From Polynucleobacter difficilis (GTDB taxonomy: Bacteria > Pseudomonadota > Gammaproteobacteria > Burkholderiales > Burkholderiaceae), in assembly GCF_003065365.1 (NCBI RefSeq), contig NZ_CP023276.1:1-64000 (forward strand): 64,000 bases of DNA, given 5' to 3'. Under the pieces are notes generated by a model, which made no database searches, had not been told where the DNA came from, and worked only from the letters and a program-made list of their open reading frames with translations. The position numbers were made by a program, and so were the translations under genes. Numbering within the stretch: the first letter of the stretch is position 1; each line of letters begins with the position of its first letter. This document shows, piece after piece, positions 37,482-48,339 of the stretch.

Positions 37482-38102
37482 GTGCCTTTGAATGTAGAAG
37501 ACAAAAAAGCAATCGTTGCTGATGTCGGCGCTCAATTGGCGGCGGCCCAAACTGTCGTGCTTGCTGAATACCGTGGTATTCCAGTTGAGCAATTGACAAA
37601 GCTTCGTGCTAGCGCGCGTGACCAAGGTGTTTATCTTCGCGTTTTGAAGAACACATTGGCGCGCCGTGCAGCGCAAGGCACTCAGTTTGAGCCACTTGCT
37701 GATTCGATGGTTGGCCCCTTGATTTATGGTATTTCCGCAGACCCGATTGCTTCGGCAAAAGTGTTGCAGAACTTTGCCAAAACGCAAGATCAGCTAGTCA
37801 TTAAAGCCGGCCTTTACAACGGCAAATTGCTCGACGTTGCAGGCGTAAAAGCCCTGGCAACAATTCCAAGCCGCGATGAGTTGTTGTCGCAGTTACTCGG
37901 TGTGATGCTGGCACCTGTTTCTGCAATGGCTCGCGTATTGGGCGCAGTAGCAGCGCAAAAAGCTGAAGGAGCACCTGCTCCCGTAGCCGCGCCTGTAGCT
38001 GAAGCAGCCGCTCCCGCAGCTGCCCCAGAAGCAAGTGCTGAGCCTGCAGCAAGCCCAGAAGCTGGAGCCGAGTCAAGTGTTCAAACCCCTGCCGCTGAAT
38101 AA
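37482..38102 (+). CDS. rplJ: 50S ribosomal protein L10
   Basis: L10 anchors L7/L12 dimers to the ribosomal stalk. The start is GTG with GGAG at 37471-37474. The 206-residue product is longer than the usual 165-175: after the L7/L12-binding helix (about residues 140-165) it has a low-complexity Ala/Pro/Glu tail of about 40 residues. The core is normal ([21 protein letters not shown]). Confidence 0.96.
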   Translation: MPLNVEDKKAIVADVGAQLAAAQTVVLAEYRGIPVEQLTKLRASARDQGVYLRVLKNTLARRAAQGTQFEPLADSMVGPLIYGISADPIASAKVLQNFAKTQDQLVIKAGLYNGKLLDVAGVKALATIPSRDELLSQLLGVMLAPVSAMARVLGAVAAQKAEGAPAPVAAPVAEAAAPAAAPEASAEPAASPEAGAESSVQTPAAE

Positions 38103-38138
38103 GCGCTGGACTAACTATTTAAGTATTAGGAGCTAAAA

Positions 38139-38516
38139 ATGGCGATTACCAAAGAAGAAATTATTGAAGCAGTAGGTAGCATGTCTGTAATGGACCTGAA
38201 CGACCTCGTTAAGGCATTTGAAGAGAAGTTTGGCGTTTCTGCTGCAGCAATGGCAGTTGCAGGGCCAGCTGGCGCCGGCGGTGGTGGCGCAGCTGCTGAA
38301 GAGCAAACCGAATTTACCGTTAACCTCCTTGAGGCTGGCGCAAACAAGGTTGCCGTTATTAAGGCGGTTCGCGAAATCACTGGTCTTGGCCTCAAAGAAG
38401 CCAAAGACTTGGTTGATGGTGCACCAAAGCCAGTTAAAGAAGGCGTTGATAAAAAGACTGCCGAAGAAGCCAAGAAGAAACTCGACGAAGCCGGCGCTAA
38501 GTCAGAGCTTAAGTAA
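38139..38516 (+). CDS. rplL: 50S ribosomal protein L7/L12
   Basis: L7/L12 recruits translation GTPases. The 125-residue protein has an N-terminal dimer domain, a flexible hinge ([16 protein letters not shown], about 39-54) and the C-terminal factor-binding domain with [38 protein letters not shown] precedes the ATG. Confidence 0.98.
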   Translation: MAITKEEIIEAVGSMSVMDLNDLVKAFEEKFGVSAAAMAVAGPAGAGGGGAAAEEQTEFTVNLLEAGANKVAVIKAVREITGLGLKEAKDLVDGAPKPVKEGVDKKTAEEAKKKLDEAGAKSELK

Positions 38517-38524
38517 TACAAATA

Positions 38525-38624
38525 TAGGCTGGTGCCCTGAATTTAAGGCCCCGGCTTATTTTGGTTTGATCTTTAGAGGTCAAACCCGATTTCATTTCAG
38601 TCAGAGTGATTGATATCGGGTTTG
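38525..38624 (+). promoter_or_regulatory. rplL-rpoB attenuator region with competing hairpins
   Basis: Within the 235-bp gap three stems are visible. AGGCTGGTGCC (38525-38535) pairs imperfectly with GGCCCCGGCTT (38547-38557), followed by ATTTT. GGTTTGA (38563-38569) pairs with TCAAACC (38580-38586). CAAACCCGAT (38581-38590) pairs perfectly with ATCGGGTTTG (38615-38624). The last two share 38581-38586 and cannot form together. E. coli has an attenuator and RNase III site here; a similar role is likely. Confidence 0.65.
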
Positions 38625-38751
38625 CCTTCTGATACGACTGCAGAAGACAAGTTTGGTCGGGCACTGAATCCATGCGATTTAGTGTTGTCCGCCAGTGGTT
38701 GGTAGAGGCCAGCCGCCAAATCTTTGCTCAGTCGCTGAATTCGGAGATGAA

Positions 38752-41700
38752 ATGAACTATAGCTTCACCGAACGCAAGCGAGTCCGTAAAAGCTTTGCTA
38801 AGCGAGTAAACAATCACCAGGTTCCTTACCTGATCGCAACGCAGCTGGAGTCTTACGCTAAATTTTTACAGGCTGATAAAGCGCCGGCAACCCGCATTAA
38901 TGAGGGTTTACAGGCCGCCTTTACATCAGCATTCCCAATTGTCTCGAACAATGGCTACGCACGTATGGAATACGTGTCGTTCCAATTGTCGCAACCGCCT
39001 TTTGACGTTAAAGAGTGCCAGCAGCGTGGCTATACCTACCACTCGGCATTGCGCGCTAAAGTTCGCTTGATTATTTATGATCGCGAAGCGCCTACCAAGG
39101 TAAAAGAAGTAAAAGAGAGCGAAGTCTACATGGGTGAAATTCCACTCATGACCGAAAACGGTTCTTTTGTGATCAATGGCACAGAGCGCGTAATTGTTTC
39201 GCAGCTGCATCGCTCACCTGGCGTGTTCTTTGAGCACGACAAGGGTAAGACACATAGCTCAGGTAAGTTGTTGTTCTCAGCACGCATCATTCCTTACCGT
39301 GGTTCATGGCTCGATTTCGAGTTTGATCCAAAAGACATTTTGTATTTCCGTGTTGACCGCCGTCGTAAGATGCCCGTCACCATTTTGCTCAAAGCCATTG
39401 GCTTAACCAATGAGCAAATTTTGGCTAACTTCTTTAACTTCGATCACTTTACGCTGAGCCAAAATGGCGCATCGATGGAATTTGTTCCAGAGCGTTTGCG
39501 TGGTCAGTTGGCTAACTTTGATGTGCTCGATAAGAATGGTGTTGTTGTTGTTCAAAAAGACAAGCGCATTAACGCAAAGCACATTCGCGAACTGGAAGCC
39601 GCAAAAACCAAAACCATCATCGTTCCAGATGACTATTTGGTTGGCCGCGTAGTTGCTAAAAATATTATTGATCCGGATTCGGGCGAGTTATTGGCCTATG
39701 CCAATGATGAAATCACCGAGGAGCTCTTGGCTTCTTTGCGCGATGCGGGCATTAAGCAACTCGAAACCATTTATACCAATGACCTGGATTCAGGCGCGTA
39801 CATCTCGCAGACATTGCGCACAGACGAAACTGCTGATCAAACAGCGGCACGGATTGCGATTTATCGCATGATGCGTCCTGGTGAGCCACCAACCGAAGAT
39901 GCGGTTGAGGCTTTGTTTCAGCGTTTGTTCTACAGCGAAGACAGCTACGATTTATCGCGCGTCGGCCGTATGAAGGTCAACAGCCGCCTTGGTCGTTCCG
40001 AAATGGAAGGACCAATGGTTCTGTCGAACGAAGATATTCTCGACACCATTAAGTCCCTCGTTGACTTGCGTAACGGCAAAGGCGAAGTGGATGACATCGA
40101 TCACCTCGGTAATCGTCGCGTTCGCTGCGTTGGCGAATTGGCTGAAAACCAATTCCGCGCTGGTTTGTCACGTGTTGAGCGTGCGGTTAAAGAGCGTCTC
40201 GGCCAAGCCGAAACCGAAAACCTGATGCCGCATGATTTGATTAATAGTAAGCCAATTTCTTCGGCGATTCGTGAGTTCTTCGGCTCTTCACAGTTATCCC
40301 AGTTTATGGATCAAACCAACCCATTGTCTGAAATCACGCACAAGCGTCGTATTTCTGCATTGGGACCAGGTGGCTTGACACGTGAGCGCGCAGGCTTTGA
40401 AGTGCGCGACGTGCATCCAACCCACTACGGACGTGTTTGCCCAATCGAAACGCCGGAAGGACCAAACATTGGTCTGATCAATTCACTCGCGTTATTTGCG
40501 CGCTTGAATGAGCATGGTTTCTTAGAGACGCCTTATCGCAAGGTTGCTAATAGCAAGGTAAGCGACGAAGTGGTTTACCTCTCGGCGATTGAGGAGGCAA
40601 AGTATGTGATTGCGCAGGCCAATGCAACGATCGACAAAAACGGTAAGTTAGCCGATGAGTTGGTGTCGGCGCGTCAGGCAGGCGAGACCATGATGGTGAG
40701 CCCAGAGCGCATTGATTTCATTGACGTTGCTCCAAGCCAAATCGTTTCTGCAGCTGCTTCGCTTGTTCCGTTCTTGGAGCACGATGATGCAAACCGCGCC
40801 TTGATGGGTGCGAACATGCAGCGTCAAGCGGTTCCATGCTTGCGTCCAGATAAGCCTTTGGTTGGTACAGGCCTTGAGCGTATTGTGGCGGTGGATTCCG
40901 GCACGGTTGTATTGGCAACCCGCGGCGGTATCGTGGACTACGTGGATGCGAATCGTATTGTGATTCGTGTCAACGACGACGAAACAGCGGCTGGCGAAGT
41001 GGGCGTAGATATTTACAATCTCATTAAGTACACCCGCTCAAACCAAAATACCAATATCAATCAGCGTCCAATCGTTCAGGTTGGCGACCGTGTTGAACGT
41101 GGCGACGTCGTTGCTGACGGCGCATCGACCGATTTAGGTGAATTGGCTTTAGGTCAAAACATGACTGTGGCATTTATGCCATGGAACGGTTACAACTTCG
41201 AAGACTCCATCTTGATCTCTGAGAAGGTCGTTGCGGACGATCGCTACACTTCGATTCACATTGAAGAGTTGTCGGTTGTTGCCCGTGACACCAAGCTAGG
41301 CTCGGAAGAGATTACACGCGATATTTCCAATTTGGCAGAGTCACAACTTTCCCGCCTGGATGAAAGCGGTATTGTTTATATCGGTGCTGAAGTCGAAGCA
41401 GGTGATGTTCTGGTTGGTAAAGTAACGCCAAAAGGTGAAACTACCTTAACGCCAGAAGAGAAGTTGCTGCGCGCCATTTTCGGTGAGAAGGCCTCGGATG
41501 TAAAAGACACATCCCTGCGCGTTCCTTCCGGCATGATTGGTACCGTTATCGACGTTCAAGTCTTCACCCGTGAAGGCATTGAGCGCGATGTTCGTGCTCA
41601 GTCGATTATTCAGGAAGAATTGCAGCGCTATCGCCTGGACTTAAATGACCAGCTGCGTATTGTTGAGGGCGATGCCTTCATGCGTTTAGAAAAGTTGCTC

Positions 41701-42852
41701 ATTGGCAAAGTAGCCAATGGCGGCCCTAAGAAACTAGCTAAAGGCACCAAGATTGACAAGGCTTACCTTGGCGACTTGGATAAATACCATTGGTTTGATA
41801 TTCGTCCAGCAGACGACGATGTTGCTACTCAAGTAGAAGCGATTAAGTCGTCGATCGAAGCCAAGCGCAAACAGTTTGATGAGGCTTTTGAAGAAAAGCG
41901 CACCAAGCTCACGCAAGGCGATGATTTGCAGCCTGGCGTAACCAAGATGGTTAAGGTGTACTTGGCTGTTAAGCGTCGTCTGCAGCCTGGCGACAAGATG
42001 GCCGGCCGTCACGGTAATAAAGGCGTGGTCTCTAAGATTGCGCCAGCAGAAGATATGCCGTTTATGGCCGATGGCCGTGCAGTTGACATTGTCCTCAATC
42101 CACTTGGCGTACCGTCCCGCATGAACGTGGGCCAGATTCTGGAAACCCATTTAGGTTGGGCAGCCCAGGGTATTGGTAAACGCATTGATGCGATGGTCAA
42201 GGAGCACGTAAAGCAAGCCGAGCTACGCAAGTTCCTCAAGCAGCTTTACAACGAGACTGGCCGAATCGAAGACATCGATAACTTTACCGACGAGCAAATT
42301 ACAGTACTGGCTGAGAATTTACGCCAAGGCTTACCATTTGCTACGCCAGTATTTGATGGCGCAACCGAATCAGAAATCGGCCGCATGTTGGAGTTGGCCT
42401 ATCCTGCTGATGTTGCAGAGTCCCTCAAAATGACTCCATCGCGTCAACAGATGATTCTGTGCGACGGCCGTACTGGCGATCAGTTTGAGCGCCCAGTTAC
42501 GGTTGGTGTCATGCACGTCTTGAAGCTCCACCACTTAGTGGATGACAAGATGCATGCCCGTTCAACCGGACCATACTCCTTGGTAACGCAGCAGCCTCTC
42601 GGCGGTAAAGCGCAGTTCGGTGGTCAGCGCTTTGGTGAGATGGAAGTCTGGGCCCTCGAAGCATACGGCGCTTCCTATGTCTTGCAGGAAATGCTGACAG
42701 TGAAGTCCGATGACGTCGCAGGCCGTACTAAGGTTTACGAAAACATCGTCAAGGGCGAGCACACGATTGATGCTGGCATGCCCGAATCCTTCAACGTACT
42801 GGTAAAAGAAATCCGTTCGTTGGGTATTGACATTGACATGGAGCGCAACTGA
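38752..42852 (+). CDS. rpoB: RNA polymerase subunit beta
   Basis: Beta forms half of the RNA polymerase active-site cleft and binds rifampicin. The product is 1366 residues from the ATG at 38752, with GGAG at 38742-38745; the frame is open upstream to 38695 but that start lacks support. The rifampicin region (about 512-545) reads [26 protein letters not shown], wild type at the common resistance positions. The C-terminal [13 protein letters not shown] and [15 protein letters not shown] are present. rpoC starts one base after the stop. Confidence 0.98.
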   Translation: MNYSFTERKRVRKSFAKRVNNHQVPYLIATQLESYAKFLQADKAPATRINEGLQAAFTSAFPIVSNNGYARMEYVSFQLSQPPFDVKECQQRGYTYHSALRAKVRLIIYDREAPTKVKEVKESEVYMGEIPLMTENGSFVINGTERVIVSQLHRSPGVFFEHDKGKTHSSGKLLFSARIIPYRGSWLDFEFDPKDILYFRVDRRRKMPVTILLKAIGLTNEQILANFFNFDHFTLSQNGASMEFVPERLRGQLANFDVLDKNGVVVVQKDKRINAKHIRELEAAKTKTIIVPDDYLVGRVVAKNIIDPDSGELLAYANDEITEELLASLRDAGIKQLETIYTNDLDSGAYISQTLRTDETADQTAARIAIYRMMRPGEPPTEDAVEALFQRLFYSEDSYDLSRVGRMKVNSRLGRSEMEGPMVLSNEDILDTIKSLVDLRNGKGEVDDIDHLGNRRVRCVGELAENQFRAGLSRVERAVKERLGQAETENLMPHDLINSKPISSAIREFFGSSQLSQFMDQTNPLSEITHKRRISALGPGGLTRERAGFEVRDVHPTHYGRVCPIETPEGPNIGLINSLALFARLNEHGFLETPYRKVANSKVSDEVVYLSAIEEAKYVIAQANATIDKNGKLADELVSARQAGETMMVSPERIDFIDVAPSQIVSAAASLVPFLEHDDANRALMGANMQRQAVPCLRPDKPLVGTGLERIVAVDSGTVVLATRGGIVDYVDANRIVIRVNDDETAAGEVGVDIYNLIKYTRSNQNTNINQRPIVQVGDRVERGDVVADGASTDLGELALGQNMTVAFMPWNGYNFEDSILISEKVVADDRYTSIHIEELSVVARDTKLGSEEITRDISNLAESQLSRLDESGIVYIGAEVEAGDVLVGKVTPKGETTLTPEEKLLRAIFGEKASDVKDTSLRVPSGMIGTVIDVQVFTREGIERDVRAQSIIQEELQRYRLDLNDQLRIVEGDAFMRLEKLLIGKVANGGPKKLAKGTKIDKAYLGDLDKYHWFDIRPADDDVATQVEAIKSSIEAKRKQFDEAFEEKRTKLTQGDDLQPGVTKMVKVYLAVKRRLQPGDKMAGRHGNKGVVSKIAPAEDMPFMADGRAVDIVLNPLGVPSRMNVGQILETHLGWAAQGIGKRIDAMVKEHVKQAELRKFLKQLYNETGRIEDIDNFTDEQITVLAENLRQGLPFATPVFDGATESEIGRMLELAYPADVAESLKMTPSRQQMILCDGRTGDQFERPVTVGVMHVLKLHHLVDDKMHARSTGPYSLVTQQPLGGKAQFGGQRFGEMEVWALEAYGASYVLQEMLTVKSDDVAGRTKVYENIVKGEHTIDAGMPESFNVLVKEIRSLGIDIDMERN

Positions 42853-42853
42853 T

Positions 42854-45800
42854 ATGAAAGCATTGCTCGATTTATTTAAGCAAACGCAGGGTGATGAGCA
42901 GTTTGATGTCATCAAGATTGGCCTCGCATCTCCTGAGAAAATTCGCTCATGGTCTTTTGGTGAAGTACGCAAACCAGAAACCATCAACTACCGGACTTTT
43001 AAGCCCGAGCGTGATGGTTTATTCTGCGCCAAGATTTTTGGACCCACCAAAGACTACGAGTGCTTATGCGGCAAGTACAAGCGCTTAAAGTTCCGTGGCG
43101 TTATCTGCGAGAAGTGCGGTGTTGAAGTTACCCTCGCTAAGGTACGTCGTGAGCGCATGGGCCACATTGAGTTGGCGGCCCCAGTTGCACACATTTGGTT
43201 CTTGAAGTCCTTGCCATCCCGTTTGGGCATGGTTCTCGATATGACCTTACGGGACATCGAGCGCGTTCTCTACTTTGAAGCTTATGTCGTAGTCGATCCT
43301 GGCATGACGCCTGAAGGCGCGATGAAGCGCGGTCAGATCATGTCTGAAGACGAGTATTACGCTAAGACAGAAGAGTATGGTGACGGTGCATTCACGGCCA
43401 TCATGGGCGCAGAAGGCATTCGTGATCTCTTGCGCGGCATTGATATTGACCGCGAAGTAGAAACCATTCGTGCGGATTTAAAAGCCACTGGTAGCGATGC
43501 CAAGATCAAGAAATACGCCAAGCGCTTAAAAGTGCTCGAGGCGTTCCAGACTTCAGGCATTAAGCCTGACTGGATGATCATGGAAGTGTTGCCAGTATTG
43601 CCACCTGAGTTGCGCCCATTGGTGCCACTCGATGGCGGTCGCTTTGCTACCTCTGATTTGAACGACCTCTATCGTCGCGTAATTAACCGTAACAACCGTT
43701 TAAAGCGTTTGTTGGAGCTGCGCGCACCAGAGATCATCGTTCGTAACGAAAAACGCATGCTGCAAGAAGCGGTGGATTCATTGCTCGACAACGGTCGTCG
43801 CGGTAAGGCCATGACAGGCGCTAACAAGCGTCCTCTCAAGTCCTTGGCTGAGATGATCAAAGGTAAGAGCGGTCGTTTCCGTCAGAACTTGCTCGGCAAG
43901 CGCGTTGACTACTCTGGCCGTTCGGTCATCGTGGTTGGCCCAACATTGAAATTGCACCAGTGCGGCTTGCCAAAATTGATGGCCTTGGAGTTATTCAAGC
44001 CCTTCATTTTTAATAAGCTCGAGACTTTAGGAATCGCAACCACCATTAAGGCGGCGAAGAAAGAAGTTGAAAGTCAGACGCCAATCGTTTGGGATATTCT
44101 CGAAGAAGTCATTCGCGAGCACCCAATCATGCTCAACCGTGCGCCTACATTGCACCGTTTGGGTATTCAGGCGTTTGAGCCAATGCTGATTGAGGGCAAG
44201 GCGATTCAATTGCACCCACTCGTCTGCGCGGCATTTAACGCCGACTTTGACGGTGACCAAATGGCGGTTCACGTTCCGTTGTCGCTCGAAGCGCAAATGG
44301 AAGCACGCACATTAATGTTGGCATCGAATAACGTGTTGTTCCCAGCCAACGGCGAGCCTTCCATCGTTCCTTCACAGGACGTGGTTTTGGGTCTTTATTA
44401 CGCCACGCGCGACAAGATTAACGGCAAGGGTGAGGGCATGGTATTTGCCAACATCACTGAAGTGATTCGTGCGCATGAGGCCGGTGTTGTTGAAATCGCA
44501 TCCCGCGTTGCTGTTCGTATTACTGAGTTTGAGATTGTGGATAAAAAGGCAGAGGGCGATGCCCGTTTTGCTGAGAAGACCAAGATTTATCAAACCTCGG
44601 TAGGTCGCGCGATGTTGTCGGAGATTTTGCCTAAGGGCATGTCTTTCGAGGAAATCAACAAGCCGCTGAAGAAAAAAGAAATCTCACGCCTGATTAATAC
44701 GTCGTTCCGCAAGTGTGGACTGCGCGATACAGTGATCTTTGCTGATCGCCTCTTGCAGTCTGGCTTCCGCTTGGCGACTAAGGCTGGTATCTCGATTGCA
44801 ATTGACGATATGCTGATTCCATCGTCCAAAGAGCGCATCATTACCGAAGCATCCACCAAGGTAAAAGAGTACGACAAGCAATTCATGTCAGGTCTCGTAA
44901 CCAATCAAGAGCGTTATAACAACGTGGTTGATATTTGGGGTGCTGCGGGCGATCAAGTGGGCAAGGCCATGATGGACGAGTTGTCGTTTGTCGATGTACT
45001 CGACCGTAACGGTAAAACAGCACGTCAAGAATCCTTTAACTCCATCTACATGATGGCCGATTCTGGCGCGCGCGGTTCGGCAGCTCAGATTCGTCAGTTG
45101 GCTGGTATGCGTGGTTTGATGGCAAAGCCTGATGGCTCGATCATTGAAACCCCTATTACAGCGAACTTCCGCGAAGGCTTGAATGTATTGCAGTACTTCA
45201 TTTCAACCCACGGCGCTCGTAAAGGCTTGGCTGATACTGCACTGAAAACAGCGAACTCAGGTTATTTGACACGCCGTTTGTGCGATGTGACTCAAGACTT
45301 GGTTGTGATCGAGGAAGATTGCGGCGCAACCAATGGCGTAACCATGAAGGCCTTGGTTGAGGGCGGCGAAATCATCGAAGCATTGCGTGACCGTATTTTG
45401 GGTCGCGTTTGCATCGGCGATATCGTTCATCCCGATACGCAAGAAGTCATCGTTAAAAATGACACCTTGCTCGATGAAGATCATGTTGACGAAATCGTCG
45501 GACTTGGTATTGATGAAGTAAAAGTGCGTACCGTATTGTCCTGCGAAACACGCTATGGTCTTTGCGCTAAGTGCTATGGCCGTGACTTAGGTCGTGGCGG
45601 CTTGGTGAACGTGGGCGAGGCAGTTGGTGTGATTGCTGCTCAGTCGATTGGTGAGCCAGGTACACAGCTCACAATGCGTACCTTCCACATCGGTGGTGCA
45701 GCGTCGCGTGCATTGGTAGCAAGCAACGTTGAGGCGAAATCCAATGGCGCCTTGAAATTCTCGGCAACCTTGCGCGTGGTTAAAAACGCCAAAGGTGAGC

Positions 45801-47113
45801 AGATTGTGATTTCACGTTCGGGCGAAGCCTTGATCGTGGATGACAACGGCCGTGAGCGTGAGCGTCACAAAGTTCCATATGGTGCAACTCTGTTGCTTAA
45901 AGAGGGTGCTGCTGTTAAGGCTGGCGCAAGCTTAGCAACCTGGGATCCATTAACCCGTCCAATCGTTTCTGAATATGCGGGGGTCGCTCGTTTTGATAAC
46001 GTCGAAGAAGGCGTTACCGTAGCCAAGCAGGTTGACGAAGTAACTGGCCTCTCCACCTTGGTGGTGATTGATGGCAAGCGCCGCTCTGCAGCAAGCAAAG
46101 GCGTTCGCCCAGTCATCAACTTGGTCGATGACAAGGGTAATGAAGTGCTGATTTCTGGCACAGACCACCCCGTCACCATTGGCCTGCAAGTCGGCGCTTT
46201 GATCACCGTGAAGGATGGTCAAAAAGTCGAGGTGGGTGAAGTGTTGGCGCGTATTCCAATCGAATCACAGAAGACACGCGACATTACCGGCGGTCTGCCA
46301 CGCGTTGCTGAGTTGTTCGAGGCGCGCTCACCAAAAGATGCTGCCGTATTAGCTAAAGTCACTGGAACCGTTTCCTTCGGTAAAGAAACCAAAGGCAAGC
46401 AGCGCTTGGTGATTACCGATATGGATGGCGAAGCGAATGAATTCTTGATTCCGAAAGAGAAGCAAGTGCTCGTTCATGACGGCCAGGTGGTGAATAAAGG
46501 CGAAATGATTGTGGAAGGCCCAGCCGATCCACATGACATCATTCAGCTCAAAGGCATCGAAGAGCTCGCAATCTACATTGTGGATGAAGTGCAGGACGTA
46601 TATCGCCTACAAGGTGTGAAGATTAACGATAAGCACATCGAGGTGATTGTTCGCCAGATGCTGCGTCGTGTTCAGATTACCGATCCAGGCGATACCGATT
46701 TCATCACCGGTGAACAGGTCGAGCGCTCGAAGTTGTATGACGCAAATGATCGCGTTGTCGCAGAAGGCAAGCATCCTGCTCAATTTGAGAACATCTTATT
46801 GGGTATTACCAAAGCTTCTTTGTCGACCGACAGCTTCATTTCTGCCGCGTCCTTCCAAGAGACAACCCGTGTATTGACCGAAGCCGCCATTATGGGCAAG
46901 ACCGATACACTGCGTGGCCTCAAGGAAAACGTCATTATTGGTCGTTTGATCCCTGCAGGTACCGGCTTGGCGTATCGCCGTGCACGCAAGGTCAGAGAGC
47001 AATTTGAGCGTGATCGTGCGCAAATGATTGCCGCCGAAGAGGAAGCAATGGCCAATATGCCTGAAGTTGAGGCTGAGGCGGCTGCTCCTGCTGGGGAGTC
47101 AGATCAGGCGTAA
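42854..47113 (+). CDS. rpoC: RNA polymerase subunit beta prime
   Basis: Beta prime carries the catalytic magnesium. The product is 1419 residues from the ATG at 42854. The zinc-binding cysteines are 70, 72, 85 and 88 (CLC...CEKC), and the catalytic NADFDGDQM is at 462-470. A second zinc cluster ([13 protein letters not shown], around residue 900) is present. The C-terminal tail is Glu/Ala-rich. It begins one base after rpoB ends. Confidence 0.98.
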   Translation: MKALLDLFKQTQGDEQFDVIKIGLASPEKIRSWSFGEVRKPETINYRTFKPERDGLFCAKIFGPTKDYECLCGKYKRLKFRGVICEKCGVEVTLAKVRRERMGHIELAAPVAHIWFLKSLPSRLGMVLDMTLRDIERVLYFEAYVVVDPGMTPEGAMKRGQIMSEDEYYAKTEEYGDGAFTAIMGAEGIRDLLRGIDIDREVETIRADLKATGSDAKIKKYAKRLKVLEAFQTSGIKPDWMIMEVLPVLPPELRPLVPLDGGRFATSDLNDLYRRVINRNNRLKRLLELRAPEIIVRNEKRMLQEAVDSLLDNGRRGKAMTGANKRPLKSLAEMIKGKSGRFRQNLLGKRVDYSGRSVIVVGPTLKLHQCGLPKLMALELFKPFIFNKLETLGIATTIKAAKKEVESQTPIVWDILEEVIREHPIMLNRAPTLHRLGIQAFEPMLIEGKAIQLHPLVCAAFNADFDGDQMAVHVPLSLEAQMEARTLMLASNNVLFPANGEPSIVPSQDVVLGLYYATRDKINGKGEGMVFANITEVIRAHEAGVVEIASRVAVRITEFEIVDKKAEGDARFAEKTKIYQTSVGRAMLSEILPKGMSFEEINKPLKKKEISRLINTSFRKCGLRDTVIFADRLLQSGFRLATKAGISIAIDDMLIPSSKERIITEASTKVKEYDKQFMSGLVTNQERYNNVVDIWGAAGDQVGKAMMDELSFVDVLDRNGKTARQESFNSIYMMADSGARGSAAQIRQLAGMRGLMAKPDGSIIETPITANFREGLNVLQYFISTHGARKGLADTALKTANSGYLTRRLCDVTQDLVVIEEDCGATNGVTMKALVEGGEIIEALRDRILGRVCIGDIVHPDTQEVIVKNDTLLDEDHVDEIVGLGIDEVKVRTVLSCETRYGLCAKCYGRDLGRGGLVNVGEAVGVIAAQSIGEPGTQLTMRTFHIGGAASRALVASNVEAKSNGALKFSATLRVVKNAKGEQIVISRSGEALIVDDNGRERERHKVPYGATLLLKEGAAVKAGASLATWDPLTRPIVSEYAGVARFDNVEEGVTVAKQVDEVTGLSTLVVIDGKRRSAASKGVRPVINLVDDKGNEVLISGTDHPVTIGLQVGALITVKDGQKVEVGEVLARIPIESQKTRDITGGLPRVAELFEARSPKDAAVLAKVTGTVSFGKETKGKQRLVITDMDGEANEFLIPKEKQVLVHDGQVVNKGEMIVEGPADPHDIIQLKGIEELAIYIVDEVQDVYRLQGVKINDKHIEVIVRQMLRRVQITDPGDTDFITGEQVERSKLYDANDRVVAEGKHPAQFENILLGITKASLSTDSFISAASFQETTRVLTEAAIMGKTDTLRGLKENVIIGRLIPAGTGLAYRRARKVREQFERDRAQMIAAEEEAMANMPEVEAEAAAPAGESDQA

Positions 47114-47135
47114 TTCTCTGTATTCGATGCGAATT

Positions 47136-47186
47136 GGCCAGTTTCTCCCGCATTCAGTTGACGGGAGGGGCTGGCCAAGCTAGAAT
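47136..47186 (+). promoter_or_regulatory. Hairpin plus promoter before rpsL (str operon)
   Basis: GGCCAGTTTCTCCCG (47136-47150) and CGGGAGGGGCTGGCC (47162-47176) form a 15-bp stem with three G-U pairs, a barrier to rpoC read-through, though no T-run follows. TTGACG (47158-47163) lies in the loop and 3' arm; 17 bp later TAGAAT (47181-47186) is a good -10. Transcription from here would leave a leader of about 110 bases before rpsL. Confidence 0.75.
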
Positions 47187-47302
47187 GCTGAGTTCTACTT
47201 GTTCAGTAGGGGGTCTAGTTTACTTAGAAATATTCTAAGTCCTTGATTTTCCTAAAGAAAGCATTACAGCAGTACTTAAAGAATTATTAACCGAGCCATT
47301 TT

Positions 47303-47683
47303 ATGCCGACAATTAATCAGTTATTACGCAAGCCAAGAACACGGCTGACCGTTAAAAGTAAGAGCCCTGCGTTGCAAAACAGCCCGCAACGCCGTGGTGT
47401 GTGCACACGTGTGTATACGACAACCCCTAAAAAGCCAAACTCTGCGCTGCGTAAAGTCGCCAAAGTTCGCTTAACCAATGGTTTCGAAGTAATTTCGTAC
47501 ATCGGCGGTGAAGGCCATAACTTGCAGGAGCACTCGGTTGTATTGATCCGTGGTGGTCGTGTAAAGGATTTACCAGGCGTTCGTTACCACATCGTTCGTG
47601 GATCGCTGGACTTGCAGGGCGTTAAAGACCGTAAGCAATCGCGTTCTAAGTACGGTGCAAAGCGCGCTAAGAAATCAGCGTAA
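47303..47683 (+). CDS. rpsL: 30S ribosomal protein S12
   Basis: S12 lies at the decoding centre and controls accuracy. The 126-residue product has [18 protein letters not shown] and [13 protein letters not shown]; Lys43 and Lys88, the classic streptomycin-resistance positions, are both wild type. It opens the str operon rpsL-rpsG-fusA-tuf. Confidence 0.98.
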   Translation: MPTINQLLRKPRTRLTVKSKSPALQNSPQRRGVCTRVYTTTPKKPNSALRKVAKVRLTNGFEVISYIGGEGHNLQEHSVVLIRGGRVKDLPGVRYHIVRGSLDLQGVKDRKQSRSKYGAKRAKKSA

Positions 47684-47750
47684 TTGCATTGAAGTAGTTT
47701 AGTAATTCAGCATTAAGTCATTTATTGCCGGACTTTAAAGGCAAGTAAGT

Positions 47751-47818
47751 GGTTACTCCGTTTAGGCATCTTGCCTAAATAGTAGGGTAACCGGAGCGGA
47801 GATCTTTTTTGGATCTCC
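47751..47818 (+). promoter_or_regulatory. Structured rpsL-rpsG leader, likely S7-binding regulator
   Basis: GGTTAC (47751-47756) pairs with GTAACC (47787-47792) around an inner perfect hairpin TTTAGGCA-TCT-TGCCTAAA (47761-47779). A second hairpin GGAGATC (47798-47804)/GATCTCC (47812-47818) has a T-rich loop. AAGGAG for rpsG follows at 47831. In E. coli S7 binds the rpsL-rpsG gap to repress its own translation; this is the matching position. The 158-bp gap holds no gene. Confidence 0.6.
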
Positions 47819-47841
47819 CTAACTGAACTGAAGGAGTGGTT

Positions 47842-48312
47842 ATGCCGCGTCGTCGCGAAGTCCCCAAACGGGAAATCTTGCCTGATCCAAAATTTGGCAA
47901 TGTAGAAGTAGCAAAATTCATGAACGTCCTCATGTTGGACGGCAAAAAATCGGTTGCGGAGCGCATTGTGTATGGCGCCTTTGAGCACATCGAGAAAAAA
48001 GCAAATAAAGAGCCAATCGAAATCTTTTCAAGCGCCATGGGCAATGTGAAGCCAATGGTTGAGGTGAAAAGCCGCCGCGTTGGTGGTGCGAACTACCAAG
48101 TTCCAGTTGAAGTACGTCCATCCCGTCGTTCAGCTTTGGCCATGCGCTGGTTGCGCGAGGCGGCGAAGAAGCGTGGTGAAAAATCCATGGCACAACGCCT
48201 GGCAAATGAATTATTAGAAGCGGCTGAAGGCCGTGGCGGCGCAATGAAAAAGCGTGAAGAAGTGCACCGTATGGCAGAAGCCAACAAAGCATTCTCGCAT
48301 TTCCGCTTCTAA
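47842..48312 (+). CDS. rpsG: 30S ribosomal protein S7
   Basis: S7 nucleates assembly of the 30S head on 16S rRNA and lines the E site. The product is 156 residues from the ATG at 47842, opening [20 protein letters not shown]; a GTG two codons earlier overlaps the ribosome site AAGGAG and is rejected. The family block [24 protein letters not shown] is intact. Confidence 0.98.
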   Translation: MPRRREVPKREILPDPKFGNVEVAKFMNVLMLDGKKSVAERIVYGAFEHIEKKANKEPIEIFSSAMGNVKPMVEVKSRRVGGANYQVPVEVRPSRRSALAMRWLREAAKKRGEKSMAQRLANELLEAAEGRGGAMKKREEVHRMAEANKAFSHFRF

Positions 48313-48339
48313 TCGCACAGTAAAGAAAAGGTACCAACC

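Noticed and set aside
38695..38751. N-terminal extension of rpoB
   Set aside because: The extension is unlike any Rpo[11 protein letters not shown] at 38752 is the family start and has GGAG upstream.
44536..44544. Perfect DnaA box TGTGGATAA inside rpoC
   Set aside because: A single 9-mer in a coding region is expected by chance at this window size.
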